Below, in pieces: positions 41,922-50,065 of a stretch of DNA of 64,000 bases. The translations under genes were made by a program, and so were the position numbers. The notes below the pieces were generated by a model. It worked only from the letters and a program-made list of their open reading frames with translations. It did not search any database and was not told the origin of the DNA. Origin of the DNA: Clostridium_AM sp900759715 (GTDB lineage: Bacteria > Bacillota > Clostridia > Clostridiales > Clostridiaceae); assembly GCA_900759715.1 (NCBI GenBank), contig CAAEXF010000087.1, forward strand, positions 11,082 through 75,081, given 5' to 3'. The number at the start of each line of letters is the position of its first letter. The stretch's first letter is position 1.

Positions 41922-43787
41922 ATGGGTGGAGGAGATAACGTAGTAAAAAAGTTTCTAGATGTTTTAATTGGCGAACCTCTGGCAAATGAACAACAGGCAA
42001 ATGAAAAATATAATGTTCCTTTTGGACTTGCAATAATGGCTAGCGACGCAATATCATCAGTAGCCTATGCAGCAGAAGAAATTCTTTATGTATTGATAGC
42101 TGTAATAGGATTAATGTCCTATGTTTGGCTTGGGTGGGTTTCTCTAATGATTATAGGACTTTTAATGATACTAACAGTGTCATACATACAGATTATAAGA
42201 GCATATCCACAGGGTGGAGGTGCTTATGTAGTAGCAAAGGAAAATTTAGGAGTAAAAGCAGGTTTGATTGCTGGTGCTTCGCTTCTGATTGACTATATTC
42301 TTACGGTAGCTGTTAGTGCTAGCTCAGGTGTTGCTGCAATTGTATCTGCATTTCCAAGCTTAGGAAGACACACAGTTGCTTTAGTTGTAGGACTGATAAC
42401 GATATTAACCATTTTAAATTTAAGAGGGGTAAGTGAATCATCGAAAATTTTCAGTATCCCAACCTACTTATTTATATTAAGTATGATCTTTATGATTATA
42501 TATGGTATGATAAAATTTTCAATATATGGAGCTCCAACTCCTATGGTAAATGAACAAATAAAGGCATCTGGAGCTGTAAGTATATTTTTAATTTTAAGAG
42601 CCTTTTCATCAGGATGTTCGGCCTTAACAGGTTTAGAAGCAGTTAGCAACTCTGTTCCAAACTTTAAGGAACCTAGACAAAAAAGTGCAATAACCGTTAT
42701 GGTTTTGCTGTCTGCATTAATATTATTTATATTTGGTGGAACTTCATTACTTGCAAGATTTTATCATGCAGTTCCAGTAGGATATCCTACTGTAATTGCG
42801 CAAATTGCATATGGCGTTTTTGGTAAAACCTTTATGTTCTATGTTGTACAATTTACTACTGCTATAATACTTCTTATGGCATGTAATACTGCATTTACAG
42901 GATTTCCAATGCTTATGTATGTAGTAGGAAAGGATGGTTTTGCTCCTAGACAATTTACTATAAGAGGAAAAAGATTAAGCTTTTCTACAGGGATAGTAGC
43001 ACTATCCTTCGTAGCATGTGTGCTTGTTATTATATTTAATGCCACAACGCATAGATTAATACCACTATACTCAGTTGGTGTTTTCCTATCCTTTACTTTA
43101 GCACAAACAGGTATGGTCCTTCACTGGAGAAGTGTAAAAGAACCAGGATGGAAAAAGCGTGCATTTATTAATGGCTTTGGTGCATTTATAACAATTATTA
43201 CAACACTGATAATTACTTTTGAAAAATTTGCTGAAGGTGCCTGGATAGTTGCAATACTTATTCCTTTAATTGTCCTTGGCATGACGAGGATTAAGAGACA
43301 TTATAATCGTGTGGCAGATTTTTTGAGGGCTAATCGTGGCGAATTATTAAAATCTCAATTAGACAGAAAGTTTACTCATATAATGATTGTTCCTATAGAA
43401 AGTTTAAATAAGGGAGCGTTGAATGCACTTCAATATGCAAGGAGTATTACACCAGATGTGATAGCCTTAAATGTTTCTACAAGTAAAGAGGCAATGGAGA
43501 AGCTACAGACTAGGTGGAAGGAATTGAATACAGATATACTTTTAGTTTCAAAGTACTCACCATACAGAGCTGTAGTTACACCATTAATCAAGTATATAAG
43601 TGACATAGTAGAAGCAGCAGGAGAAAATGAAAAAATAACAGTTGTGCTGCCTGAATTTATAGTTCATGAATGGTGGGGAGAAATTCTGCACAATCATACT
43701 AGTTTTTTTATTAGAGAAACTTTGTTAAGAAACGAAAATGTTGTAATTGCAACGCACCCTTATCATTTAGCTGAAGATGAAGAATAA
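41922..43787 (+). CDS. KimA-like potassium importer (APC superfamily)
   Basis: 621 residues with 12 membrane helices (about 30-470) and a cytoplasmic C-terminal universal-stress-like domain (about 480-615). Motifs shared with B. subtilis KimA include ASDAISSVAYAAEEIL, YPQGGGAYVVAKENLG, LLIDYILTVAVSAS and SSGCSALTGLEAVSN. KimA is a high-affinity proton-coupled K+ importer inhibited by c-di-AMP at its soluble domain. No ydaO-type riboswitch was recognised upstream. The ribosome site GGAGGAGATAA is repeated within the first codons. A substrate other than K+ cannot be excluded. Confidence 0.82.
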   Translation: MGGGDNVVKKFLDVLIGEPLANEQQANEKYNVPFGLAIMASDAISSVAYAAEEILYVLIAVIGLMSYVWLGWVSLMIIGLLMILTVSYIQIIRAYPQGGGAYVVAKENLGVKAGLIAGASLLIDYILTVAVSASSGVAAIVSAFPSLGRHTVALVVGLITILTILNLRGVSESSKIFSIPTYLFILSMIFMIIYGMIKFSIYGAPTPMVNEQIKASGAVSIFLILRAFSSGCSALTGLEAVSNSVPNFKEPRQKSAITVMVLLSALILFIFGGTSLLARFYHAVPVGYPTVIAQIAYGVFGKTFMFYVVQFTTAIILLMACNTAFTGFPMLMYVVGKDGFAPRQFTIRGKRLSFSTGIVALSFVACVLVIIFNATTHRLIPLYSVGVFLSFTLAQTGMVLHWRSVKEPGWKKRAFINGFGAFITIITTLIITFEKFAEGAWIVAILIPLIVLGMTRIKRHYNRVADFLRANRGELLKSQLDRKFTHIMIVPIESLNKGALNALQYARSITPDVIALNVSTSKEAMEKLQTRWKELNTDILLVSKYSPYRAVVTPLIKYISDIVEAAGENEKITVVLPEFIVHEWWGEILHNHTSFFIRETLLRNENVVIATHPYHLAEDEE

Positions 43788-43830
43788 TTATGATATTACT
43801 AATATTTTTATATTAATATTCTCCTTATGG

Positions 43831-43870
43831 AAAGATATGCAAAGATAGAAGATATCCTGCATATCTTTTC
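43831..43870 (+). terminator. terminator of the kimA-like gene
   Basis: AAAGATATGCA and TGCATATCTTT pair perfectly, followed by TCTATTT. Confidence 0.8.
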
Positions 43871-43904
43871 TATTTAGTAAGTATGAATTTATTGGTAAAC
43901 TTAG

Positions 43905-44027
43905 ATGGCAATATATACGATATATAAAATAGATGGTAAAGGTATGGAAGTAATAGAAGGTGAATACATAATTAACGATTACGCTGTTTATAGTTTGATT
44001 TTTGATTATTACAAAATGTTAAGATAA
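43905..44027 (+). CDS. possible 40-aa small protein
   Basis: ATG to TAA, 40 codons: begins MAIYTIYKIDGKGMEVIEGE and ends with a Tyr/Ile-rich stretch. Composition looks protein-like and it lies after a terminator in a 360-bp gap, but the ribosome site (GGTAAAC) is weak. No similarity is known to me; the rest of the gap holds nothing visible. Confidence 0.3.
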   Translation: MAIYTIYKIDGKGMEVIEGEYIINDYAVYSLIFDYYKMLR

Positions 44028-44149
44028 GTATTATATTTTTAACAAATTAGCATTTATCTGGAGAAAATTCTGGAATAATTCGAAAATTTGGCAGGTTTTT
44101 TTTGTATGTTGTAGAATATTATAGTAAAAATGTATTCGGGAGGTGTATT

Positions 44150-46240
44150 ATGGAATCAGCTTCGAGAAAATCTTTTAATATTTTTAATTTAACTAAACCT
44201 ATAAGAAAAGTAAACTTTCATAAAGTAATAATTTTTAACAGTGCTATGCTGCTTATTCTTTATGCAGGAATGAAAAACTATATCTTTTTTCATAGTACTA
44301 TAGAAACGCTGAATACAGCTGTTTGCTTTGGGTTAAGCATTATTGCGATTAACACCTATAGAATATCTTGCAACAATTATTTTACCTATTTAGGTATTAT
44401 GTATGGTTTTGCCTCTTCTTTTAACTTCCTTCATGCTGCAGCTTTTGCCGGCATATTTAGCGGCTCAAAAGATTCAATCAACATATCTTTACAGTTTAAT
44501 ATAATATATAGACTTATGGAAGGCTTTTCGCTTATTACATCGTTTATATTTTTACATAAAAAAATAAAGCCTTATTTAGTATTTTACTGTTATGCATTAA
44601 GTTCTATTTTTCTGGTATACATAATTGTTGATACAAATTTACTACCAGATTTTTTTGTATATGGCTCAGGACTAACTAGCTTTGAAAATAAGTGCGAACA
44701 TATAATTATTTTTAATATGATAGTATTTATTTATTTATTGATAAAAAGTAAAAATTATTTTAGCACTAAAATTACCTTTTATATGAGCATATATGCACTT
44801 ACAACAATATCAATAAGATTCGTAACTATTTATACCGACTCCGTTTACAATGATTTTAGTTTTATAGCACATATCTTAAAGTTTATATCATATTATTTTT
44901 TATACAAAGCTTTAGTAGCAGAAGTATTGAATACTCCTTTTGATATGTTGTTCCGTAAACTAAATATGAGAAATTTAGAGTTAAAATTAAAAGCTTTTGA
45001 TTTAGAAAAGGCAATTAATAAGCTAAATGAAGAAAAATTTAGGTTAGAAGAAATAAAGAAGGAGCTTGAGATTAGCAAAGAAATGTATAAGAGACTTTTA
45101 GAGTTTTTGCCTGACGCAGTTATATTGAGAACTGATGACAGAATAATTTTTGCCAATAACTCAGCTGTTAAATTATTTGGAGCAGAAAATCAAAAAGAAC
45201 TAGTAGGGAAATCACCGGCTGATTTGACGTATGAAGAATACTTAGAAGATTTAAATGATAGATTAGATAGACAAAGAAGAGGAGTCAATAATAGTTTTGA
45301 TTTTGTTGAATATAGATTAACCACATTAGATGGCAGAATTATTGATGTTGAGTTAAAAACTTGCTCAATTATGATTAAAGAGGAGAACCTGTTTATAACA
45401 GTTATATATGATGTTTCTGAAAGAAAAAAAGCCGAGAAAACTGCTAGATTATTAAATGAAGCCCGTGAAAATGAAAGGCTTAGAACAGAGTTTTTTGCAA
45501 ACCTATCTCATGAGTTTAGAACTCCCTTAAATGTAATATATAGTGCTTTACAAGTTATGGATATAAAGTTTAAAGATGAAACTATGGAAAAGTATAATTT
45601 TATAATAAAACAAAATTGTCATAGGCTATCAAGGTTAACAAATAATATAATTGATTCAACGAAAATTAGCTCTGGATTTTTGAAGTTGAATTTATCCTAT
45701 AGTAATATTGTCTCTGCTGTTGAAGATATTTCATTATCCGTTTCTTCATATATAGAATCAAAGGATATGACATTGATATTTGATACAGAAGTTGAGGAGA
45801 AATATTTAGATTTTGATCCAGAAGCAATAGAAAAGGTTATTTTAAATATTCTATCGAATGCGGTTAAGTTTGGAAGAGGAAATGGAACAATATTTGTTAA
45901 TGTTTTTGATAGAAAAGATGTTGTAACCATATCTATAAAGGATAATGGAATAGGGATTCCAAAGGATCAGCAGCCTTTTGTATTTGATAGATTTAAACAA
46001 GTGGACAAGTCCTTTACTCGAAATAGAGAGGGAAGTGGTATTGGATTAGGATTAGTAAAGTCTCTTATTGAGCTTCACGAAGGAACTATTACACTAATAA
46101 GTGAAGAAGGATTCGGAAGTGAATTTATTATAGAGCTGCCTGTAACAGAATTTTGCAAAGATTATTCTAGCAGTACGTCAGCTTTAGAGTATAATTTAAA
46201 TGAGAAAGTAAGCATTGAGTTTTCTGATATATATTCATAA
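44150..46240 (+). CDS. MASE3-PAS sensor histidine kinase
   Basis: 696 residues from the ATG at 44150, which follows GGGAGGTG. An N-terminal MASE3-type membrane sensor (seven helices, about 20-250; YGFASSFNFLHAAAFAGIFS) is followed by a coiled coil (about 255-310), a PAS domain (about 315-420; DAVILRTDDRIIFANNSAVK), HisKA (FFANLSHEFRTPLNVIYSAL) and HATPase_c (NILSNAVKFGRGNGTIF, DNGIGIPKDQ, SGIGLGLVKSLIELH). No response regulator is adjacent, so it is an orphan kinase; in clostridia such kinases often feed Spo0A, which is inference here. Confidence 0.88.
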   Translation: MESASRKSFNIFNLTKPIRKVNFHKVIIFNSAMLLILYAGMKNYIFFHSTIETLNTAVCFGLSIIAINTYRISCNNYFTYLGIMYGFASSFNFLHAAAFAGIFSGSKDSINISLQFNIIYRLMEGFSLITSFIFLHKKIKPYLVFYCYALSSIFLVYIIVDTNLLPDFFVYGSGLTSFENKCEHIIIFNMIVFIYLLIKSKNYFSTKITFYMSIYALTTISIRFVTIYTDSVYNDFSFIAHILKFISYYFLYKALVAEVLNTPFDMLFRKLNMRNLELKLKAFDLEKAINKLNEEKFRLEEIKKELEISKEMYKRLLEFLPDAVILRTDDRIIFANNSAVKLFGAENQKELVGKSPADLTYEEYLEDLNDRLDRQRRGVNNSFDFVEYRLTTLDGRIIDVELKTCSIMIKEENLFITVIYDVSERKKAEKTARLLNEARENERLRTEFFANLSHEFRTPLNVIYSALQVMDIKFKDETMEKYNFIIKQNCHRLSRLTNNIIDSTKISSGFLKLNLSYSNIVSAVEDISLSVSSYIESKDMTLIFDTEVEEKYLDFDPEAIEKVILNILSNAVKFGRGNGTIFVNVFDRKDVVTISIKDNGIGIPKDQQPFVFDRFKQVDKSFTRNREGSGIGLGLVKSLIELHEGTITLISEEGFGSEFIIELPVTEFCKDYSSSTSALEYNLNEKVSIEFSDIYS

Positions 46241-46372
46241 GTTTAATATCATATCTTTCATAGATGAATAATTGTATATCATATAAGATATACTAATGAT
46301 AACTTATAATTATATTTTAAACTATTGATTTTAGTGTATAATTATGGTAGAATATTTAAAACTAAATTATTA

Positions 46373-46663
46373 AAAGCTACGAAGAGAAAGAGTAAGATAT
46401 ATACGTCTTTTACAGAGAGTTCCTGGCGCTGAGAGGGAGCAAAGAAAAGTATTCTGAATACATCTCTGAGCATCACACCAAACCTTTCATTTTTGAAAGA
46501 AGTAGGCTGTTGACGGATCCTTTCCACCGTTAAAAGGATAGAGTATCATGTGATATTGCATTGTACTCGAAAAGGTTAATACTGTGAGGTATTAATAAAT
46601 AAAGGTGGTACCACGGGAATACACTCTCGTCCTTATATATTTATAAGGATGGGAGTTTTTTTA
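46373..46663 (+). ncRNA. T-box riboswitch (tyrosine) controlling tyrS
   Basis: A T-box leader. Stem I runs from about 46373 with AAGAGAAAG, and the specifier region reads GAATACATC, giving a UAC (Tyr) codon at 46459-46461. The conserved T-box AAGGTGGTACCACGG is at 46602-46616, and the terminator pairs ACTCTCGTCCTTATA with TATAAGGATGGGAGT followed by seven T (46623-46662). Uncharged tRNA-Tyr would stabilise the antiterminator and let tyrS be transcribed. Confidence 0.92.
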
Positions 46664-46718
46664 TTTTTAAATATATTTTTTGAATTATATAATCGATTAA
46701 AATAAAGGAGGAGTTTAT

Positions 46719-47924
46719 ATGATAAGTATTAAAGAACAAATTAAAATTATACAAAAAGGGGCTGCTGAGATAATTAATGTTGAGGAATTAGAACAAAAAT
46801 TAATTAAATCGCAAACAGAAAATAGGCCTTTAGTAGTCAAATTGGGACTTGACCCAAGTGCACCAGATATTCATCTCGGGCATGCAGTAGTTTTAAGAAA
46901 AATTAAGCAGCTTCAAGATCTAGGGCATAAGGCAGTTATAATAATAGGGGACTTTACAGGAATGATAGGCGATCCTACAGGAAAGTCTAAGGCAAGAAAG
47001 CAATTAACTAAAGAACAAGTAATTGAAAATGCTAAGACTTATGAAAAACAAATATTCAAAGTTTTAGACAGAGAAAAAACTGAAGTAAGATTTAATAGTG
47101 AATGGTTAGGCAAGCTGAATTTTAGAGATGTAATTGAACTTGCTTCAAAGCTAACAGTAGCAAGAATGCTTGAAAGAGAAGATTTTAAAAATAGATTTAA
47201 CAATCAAATTAGTATCGGAATACATGAATTTTTTTATCCTTTAATGCAAGCCTATGATTCAATAGAATTAAAGGCAGATATTGAATTAGGAGGAACTGAT
47301 CAAAGATTCAATATCTTGATGGGAAGAACTATGCAAAAAGAATACAACCAAGAAAGTCAAATAGCTATGTTTATGCCAATATTAGAAGGAATAGATGGAA
47401 AAGAAAAAATGAGTAAAAGTCTTGGAAATTACATTGGAATAAACGAAAGTGCAGAAGAAATTTACACTAAAGTTATGCAAGTTCCTGATGAATTAATAAT
47501 AAAATACTTTGAATTAGCTACTGATATACACCCAGATGAAATTGATAAAATAAAAGCTATGCTTGAAACTAACGAGGATAACCCAAGAGATGTTAAGATG
47601 AGATTGGCAAAGGAAATTGTAATATTATATCATGGTGATAAAGCAGCATCAGCAGCAGAAGCTCATTTTAAAAGTGTTTTTCAAAATAATGAAATTCCTG
47701 AAGATATACCTAGTGTAGATATAGTGGAAGGTGAAAATATAATAGATATTATTACTAAATCAAAGCTTGCACCGTCCAAGAGTGAGGCAAAGAGATTAAT
47801 GCTTCAAGGAGGAATAAAGGTAAATGGAGAAAAGGTTTCAGATTTTGAGAATACACCTCTGAAAAATGAGGATATAATTCAAGTAGGAAAGCGAAAGTTT
47901 GTTAAAGTATTAAAAGAAGGATAA
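46719..47924 (+). CDS. tyrS: tyrosyl-tRNA synthetase (TyrZ-type, S4 domain)
   Basis: 401 residues. Class I motifs: DPSAPDIHLGHAVVL (HIGH) near 50 and KEKMSKSLGN (KMSKS) near 230; a C-terminal S4 RNA-binding domain (KSEAKRLMLQGGIKVNGEKV) near 345-400. It charges tRNA-Tyr. The length and HLGHAVVLRK form fit the second bacterial type (TyrZ-like). AAAGGAGGAG precedes the ATG; expression is set by the T-box. Confidence 0.95.
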   Translation: MISIKEQIKIIQKGAAEIINVEELEQKLIKSQTENRPLVVKLGLDPSAPDIHLGHAVVLRKIKQLQDLGHKAVIIIGDFTGMIGDPTGKSKARKQLTKEQVIENAKTYEKQIFKVLDREKTEVRFNSEWLGKLNFRDVIELASKLTVARMLEREDFKNRFNNQISIGIHEFFYPLMQAYDSIELKADIELGGTDQRFNILMGRTMQKEYNQESQIAMFMPILEGIDGKEKMSKSLGNYIGINESAEEIYTKVMQVPDELIIKYFELATDIHPDEIDKIKAMLETNEDNPRDVKMRLAKEIVILYHGDKAASAAEAHFKSVFQNNEIPEDIPSVDIVEGENIIDIITKSKLAPSKSEAKRLMLQGGIKVNGEKVSDFENTPLKNEDIIQVGKRKFVKVLKEG

Positions 47925-47940
47925 ATTATATGATTTATTA

Positions 47941-47973
47941 TTAAACCCAGTGCATTCAATGTACTGGGTTTAA
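47941..47973 (+). terminator. terminator of tyrS
   Basis: TTAAACCCAGT pairs with ACTGGGTTTAA around an 11-nt loop. Confidence 0.85.
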
Positions 47974-48103
47974 TAATTGGAAGCTATTTTAAATCTTATA
48001 TATATCATTATTAAAACATACGCTAGTATATGCTGCTAAATTGCCTCGTGTTATATAAAAAATGCATTAGAATAATATAGTTCTTTCGATGATATTTGAC
48101 GTG

Positions 48104-48167
48104 TTGTTAAATAATTTTTTAACAAAGTTTATAAAGATGTTGCAATTATTAAAAAATGCTATATAAT
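48104..48167 (+). promoter_or_regulatory. promoter of the coiled-coil gene with an upstream dyad
   Basis: TTGCAA (48140-48145), 16 bp, TATAAT (48162-48167). TTGTTAA / TTAACAA (48104-48125, 8-nt spacer) lies 14 bp upstream. The resulting leader of about 230 nt before 48403 shows no other gene. Confidence 0.5.
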
Positions 48168-48402
48168 AAACATATAGGATATTTTAACAATATTTGAAAG
48201 AAAAAATAGAAAAATAAGTAATTTATCAGGAGAAAAGCTGTGTGATTGTACATGTAAAGAATACAAATGTGTTATTTTAAATAGATATCATTGTTATAAA
48301 ATACACAAAATGTACAGTTGGATTAAAGGCTATTATCTGAGATTATGTTAAAAAAAATACAATATTCACATGAATATTATTAATTATAGAGGGGGAGATA
48401 GT

Positions 48403-48855
48403 ATGAACATTTTTTTAAAGAAAAATAAAACTCAAGACTATCTGTATAGCTCAGTTAGAAAGTTAGAAAAAATAATGGATGTATATATTAGTAGCTTGGA
48501 TGCAATGAAGGATTGTATTGACAAATGTACGATAAGAATTGAGAAAATAGAAAGCGAAATTGACAAATCTAAAAAAGAAATTGGAATTTGCAAAAAGAAG
48601 ATGTATGAAAGTATTAATAATGCGAAAAAAAGTAGATATTCTAAATTGACGAAAGAATATGATAATTTACAAGAATATTTAGATGAACTACAAAAAAATT
48701 ATAATGCAGAAAAGTATGCTATAAAAAAATTAGAGAATAGCTGTTGCGAATTAGTTATAAAAATTGATGAAGTAAAATGGAGCAAAAACCAAATAGAAGG
48801 TAGATATATTGATGCTAAAATAGGTAGGATAACAAGAAGTTTGATGGTAAGTTAA
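48403..48855 (+). CDS. coiled-coil protein, unknown function
   Basis: 150 residues; the ATG at 48403 follows GAGGGGGAGATAGT. Almost entirely helical, with long heptad-like segments (IEKIESEIDKSKKEIGICKK, YDNLQEYLDELQKNYNAEKY), no signal peptide and no membrane helix. The outline is like a short PspA-type or flagellar-chaperone-like protein, but I cannot assign a family. Confidence 0.6.
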   Translation: MNIFLKKNKTQDYLYSSVRKLEKIMDVYISSLDAMKDCIDKCTIRIEKIESEIDKSKKEIGICKKKMYESINNAKKSRYSKLTKEYDNLQEYLDELQKNYNAEKYAIKKLENSCCELVIKIDEVKWSKNQIEGRYIDAKIGRITRSLMVS

Positions 48856-48888
48856 CTAGGAATATAAAATATAATGTATAATGAATTG

Positions 48889-48932
48889 AAATAACCTCTA
48901 ATTTAATTAATTATTAAATTAGAGGTTATTTC
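48889..48932. terminator. bidirectional terminator
   Basis: AAATAACCTCTAATTTAAT pairs with ATTAAATTAGAGGTTATTT, serving the coiled-coil gene and the convergent minus-strand gene. Confidence 0.85.
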
Positions 48933-48961
48933 GTTACTATATGTTAGTAGCAACATATAAA

Positions 48962-49288
48962 TTACTTAATACCACTTATTTTACCTTTTAATGCTTTTAA
49001 GCGTCCGTTTACATAGTTAAGAAGCTCAGATTTATTATCCTTTATATCATTTGGAGCATTGGAAACTATAGTAATAATATCTAATTTATTAGCTTTTACT
49101 TCATTGCCTACTTCAAAAGCTAAGCACCTATTTTTTACTTTCCAATAGGTATTGTTAAATTCAACTGCTTGCCTCTTATTGTAGTATCCTTTTTCAACAC
49201 CAAATTGAAATAAGTCTGCTGCTGCTTCTAATTCTTCTAAATCCTCAGCTTCTAAAGTTTCGTTAATAAGAGTCTGAAATGTTTTCAT
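48962..49288 (-). CDS. hypothetical protein, 108 aa
   Basis: The ATG at 49288 is chosen because AGAGGGGGG lies just upstream; the open frame extends further but has no ribosome site. The protein is small, soluble and helical (TLINETLEAEDLEELEAAAD, EKGYYNKRQAVEFNNTYWKV). It is divergent from the PIN-like gene at 49447. No family recognised. Confidence 0.6.
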   Translation of the reverse strand: MKTFQTLINETLEAEDLEELEAAADLFQFGVEKGYYNKRQAVEFNNTYWKVKNRCLAFEVGNEVKANKLDIITIVSNAPNDIKDNKSELLNYVNGRLKALKGKISGIK

Positions 49289-49446
49289 TTTAGCCCCCCT
49301 CTTTTTATTGTAGTAATAATATTTTAAGCTTATAATATGGTTCATATACTGGAGTATATTGGTCTCAATACCATTAGTATAGACAGTAACATTTATACCT
49401 TTTTTATTTGTTTTTGTCAATATGTATTTCTAAAAGGAGGCCCAAT

Positions 49447-49926
49447 ATGATGGTTAGGGAATATTTGCTAGACGCTAATATAGTTATAACAATTTGGAGT
49501 AGATATCCAGAGTTATTTGATATTATTGAAAAAGATAGCTGGGTGAATTTCAATATTTCTCAAAGCATAGCTGAGGAATTATGTAAAAAAGAATTTAAAG
49601 AAGTAAATGGAACGCCTGTGCTTTCAAATAAATTTTTAAAACTATTAAATCATATAGTCAACGATGAAGTCCATGATATAAATAAAAATAATAAGAATCA
49701 TATTAAAATAAAATATAATTATAAAAATAAATTCTATTTTATAAACGGCAGTAAGATATCTAGCAATGACTACAATCTTATATGTATTTGTGAAAAAAAT
49801 GAAAAGTATACTTTGGTAACAGGAGATAAAAATATACTTAAAAGTGCGGTGAGTATATTAGGGCCTTCCAAGGTAATGAACTTTGAAAATTTTATTGAGG
49901 ATTTAAAGCAGAATGAAGTTTTATAG
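49447..49926 (+). CDS. PIN-like domain protein
   Basis: 159 residues. Acidic residues sit where PIN-domain RNases carry metal ligands: YLLDANIVI (Asp8 or so), SQSIAEELC (Glu), SSNDYNLICIC (Asp) and TLVTGDKNIL (Asp), with strand spacing like VapC. It is probably a nuclease, but the middle (VHDINKNNKNHIKIKYNYKN) is unusual and no antitoxin gene is in the same operon. AGGAGGCCCAAT precedes the ATG. The gene ends at the edge of the inverted-repeat element at 49921. Confidence 0.65.
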   Translation: MMVREYLLDANIVITIWSRYPELFDIIEKDSWVNFNISQSIAEELCKKEFKEVNGTPVLSNKFLKLLNHIVNDEVHDINKNNKNHIKIKYNYKNKFYFINGSKISSNDYNLICICEKNEKYTLVTGDKNILKSAVSILGPSKVMNFENFIEDLKQNEVL

Positions 49927-50061
49927 GGTTTCAAGGCTGAAAATTGACTTACACCCCGGACTATGTTTCCAAATTTCAATCCGTCAAAAACTTTTAGTCA
50001 GTCTAAAGCTTGGAAACATAGCTCTTTTTGTAAGTAAATTTTTTAGTTTGAAACCTTATAT
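49921..50061. repeat. 141-bp imperfect inverted-repeat element (MITE-like or structured RNA)
   Basis: Nested stems pair from the ends inward: GGTTTCAA with TTGAAACC (49927-49934 / 50048-50055), ACTTACA with TGTAAGT (49947-49953 / 50029-50035), CTATGTTTCCAA with TTGGAAACATAG (49961-49972 / 50010-50021) and a small inner hairpin. The two 50-bp arms are diverged inverted repeats. The left arm recurs at 308-355. It lies between the 3' ends of two convergent genes and may also terminate them. Confidence 0.65.
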
Positions 50062-50065
50062 ATAC

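Noticed and set aside
44080..44110. TGGCAG-TTTTTTTG before the MASE3 kinase as a sigma-54 promoter
   Set aside because: The -12 GC is missing and no enhancer-binding protein is encoded nearby.
48104..48125. TTGTTAA / TTAACAA dyad as a Rex site
   Set aside because: Rex sites have a 4-nt spacer between these halves; here it is 8, so redox control is not supported.
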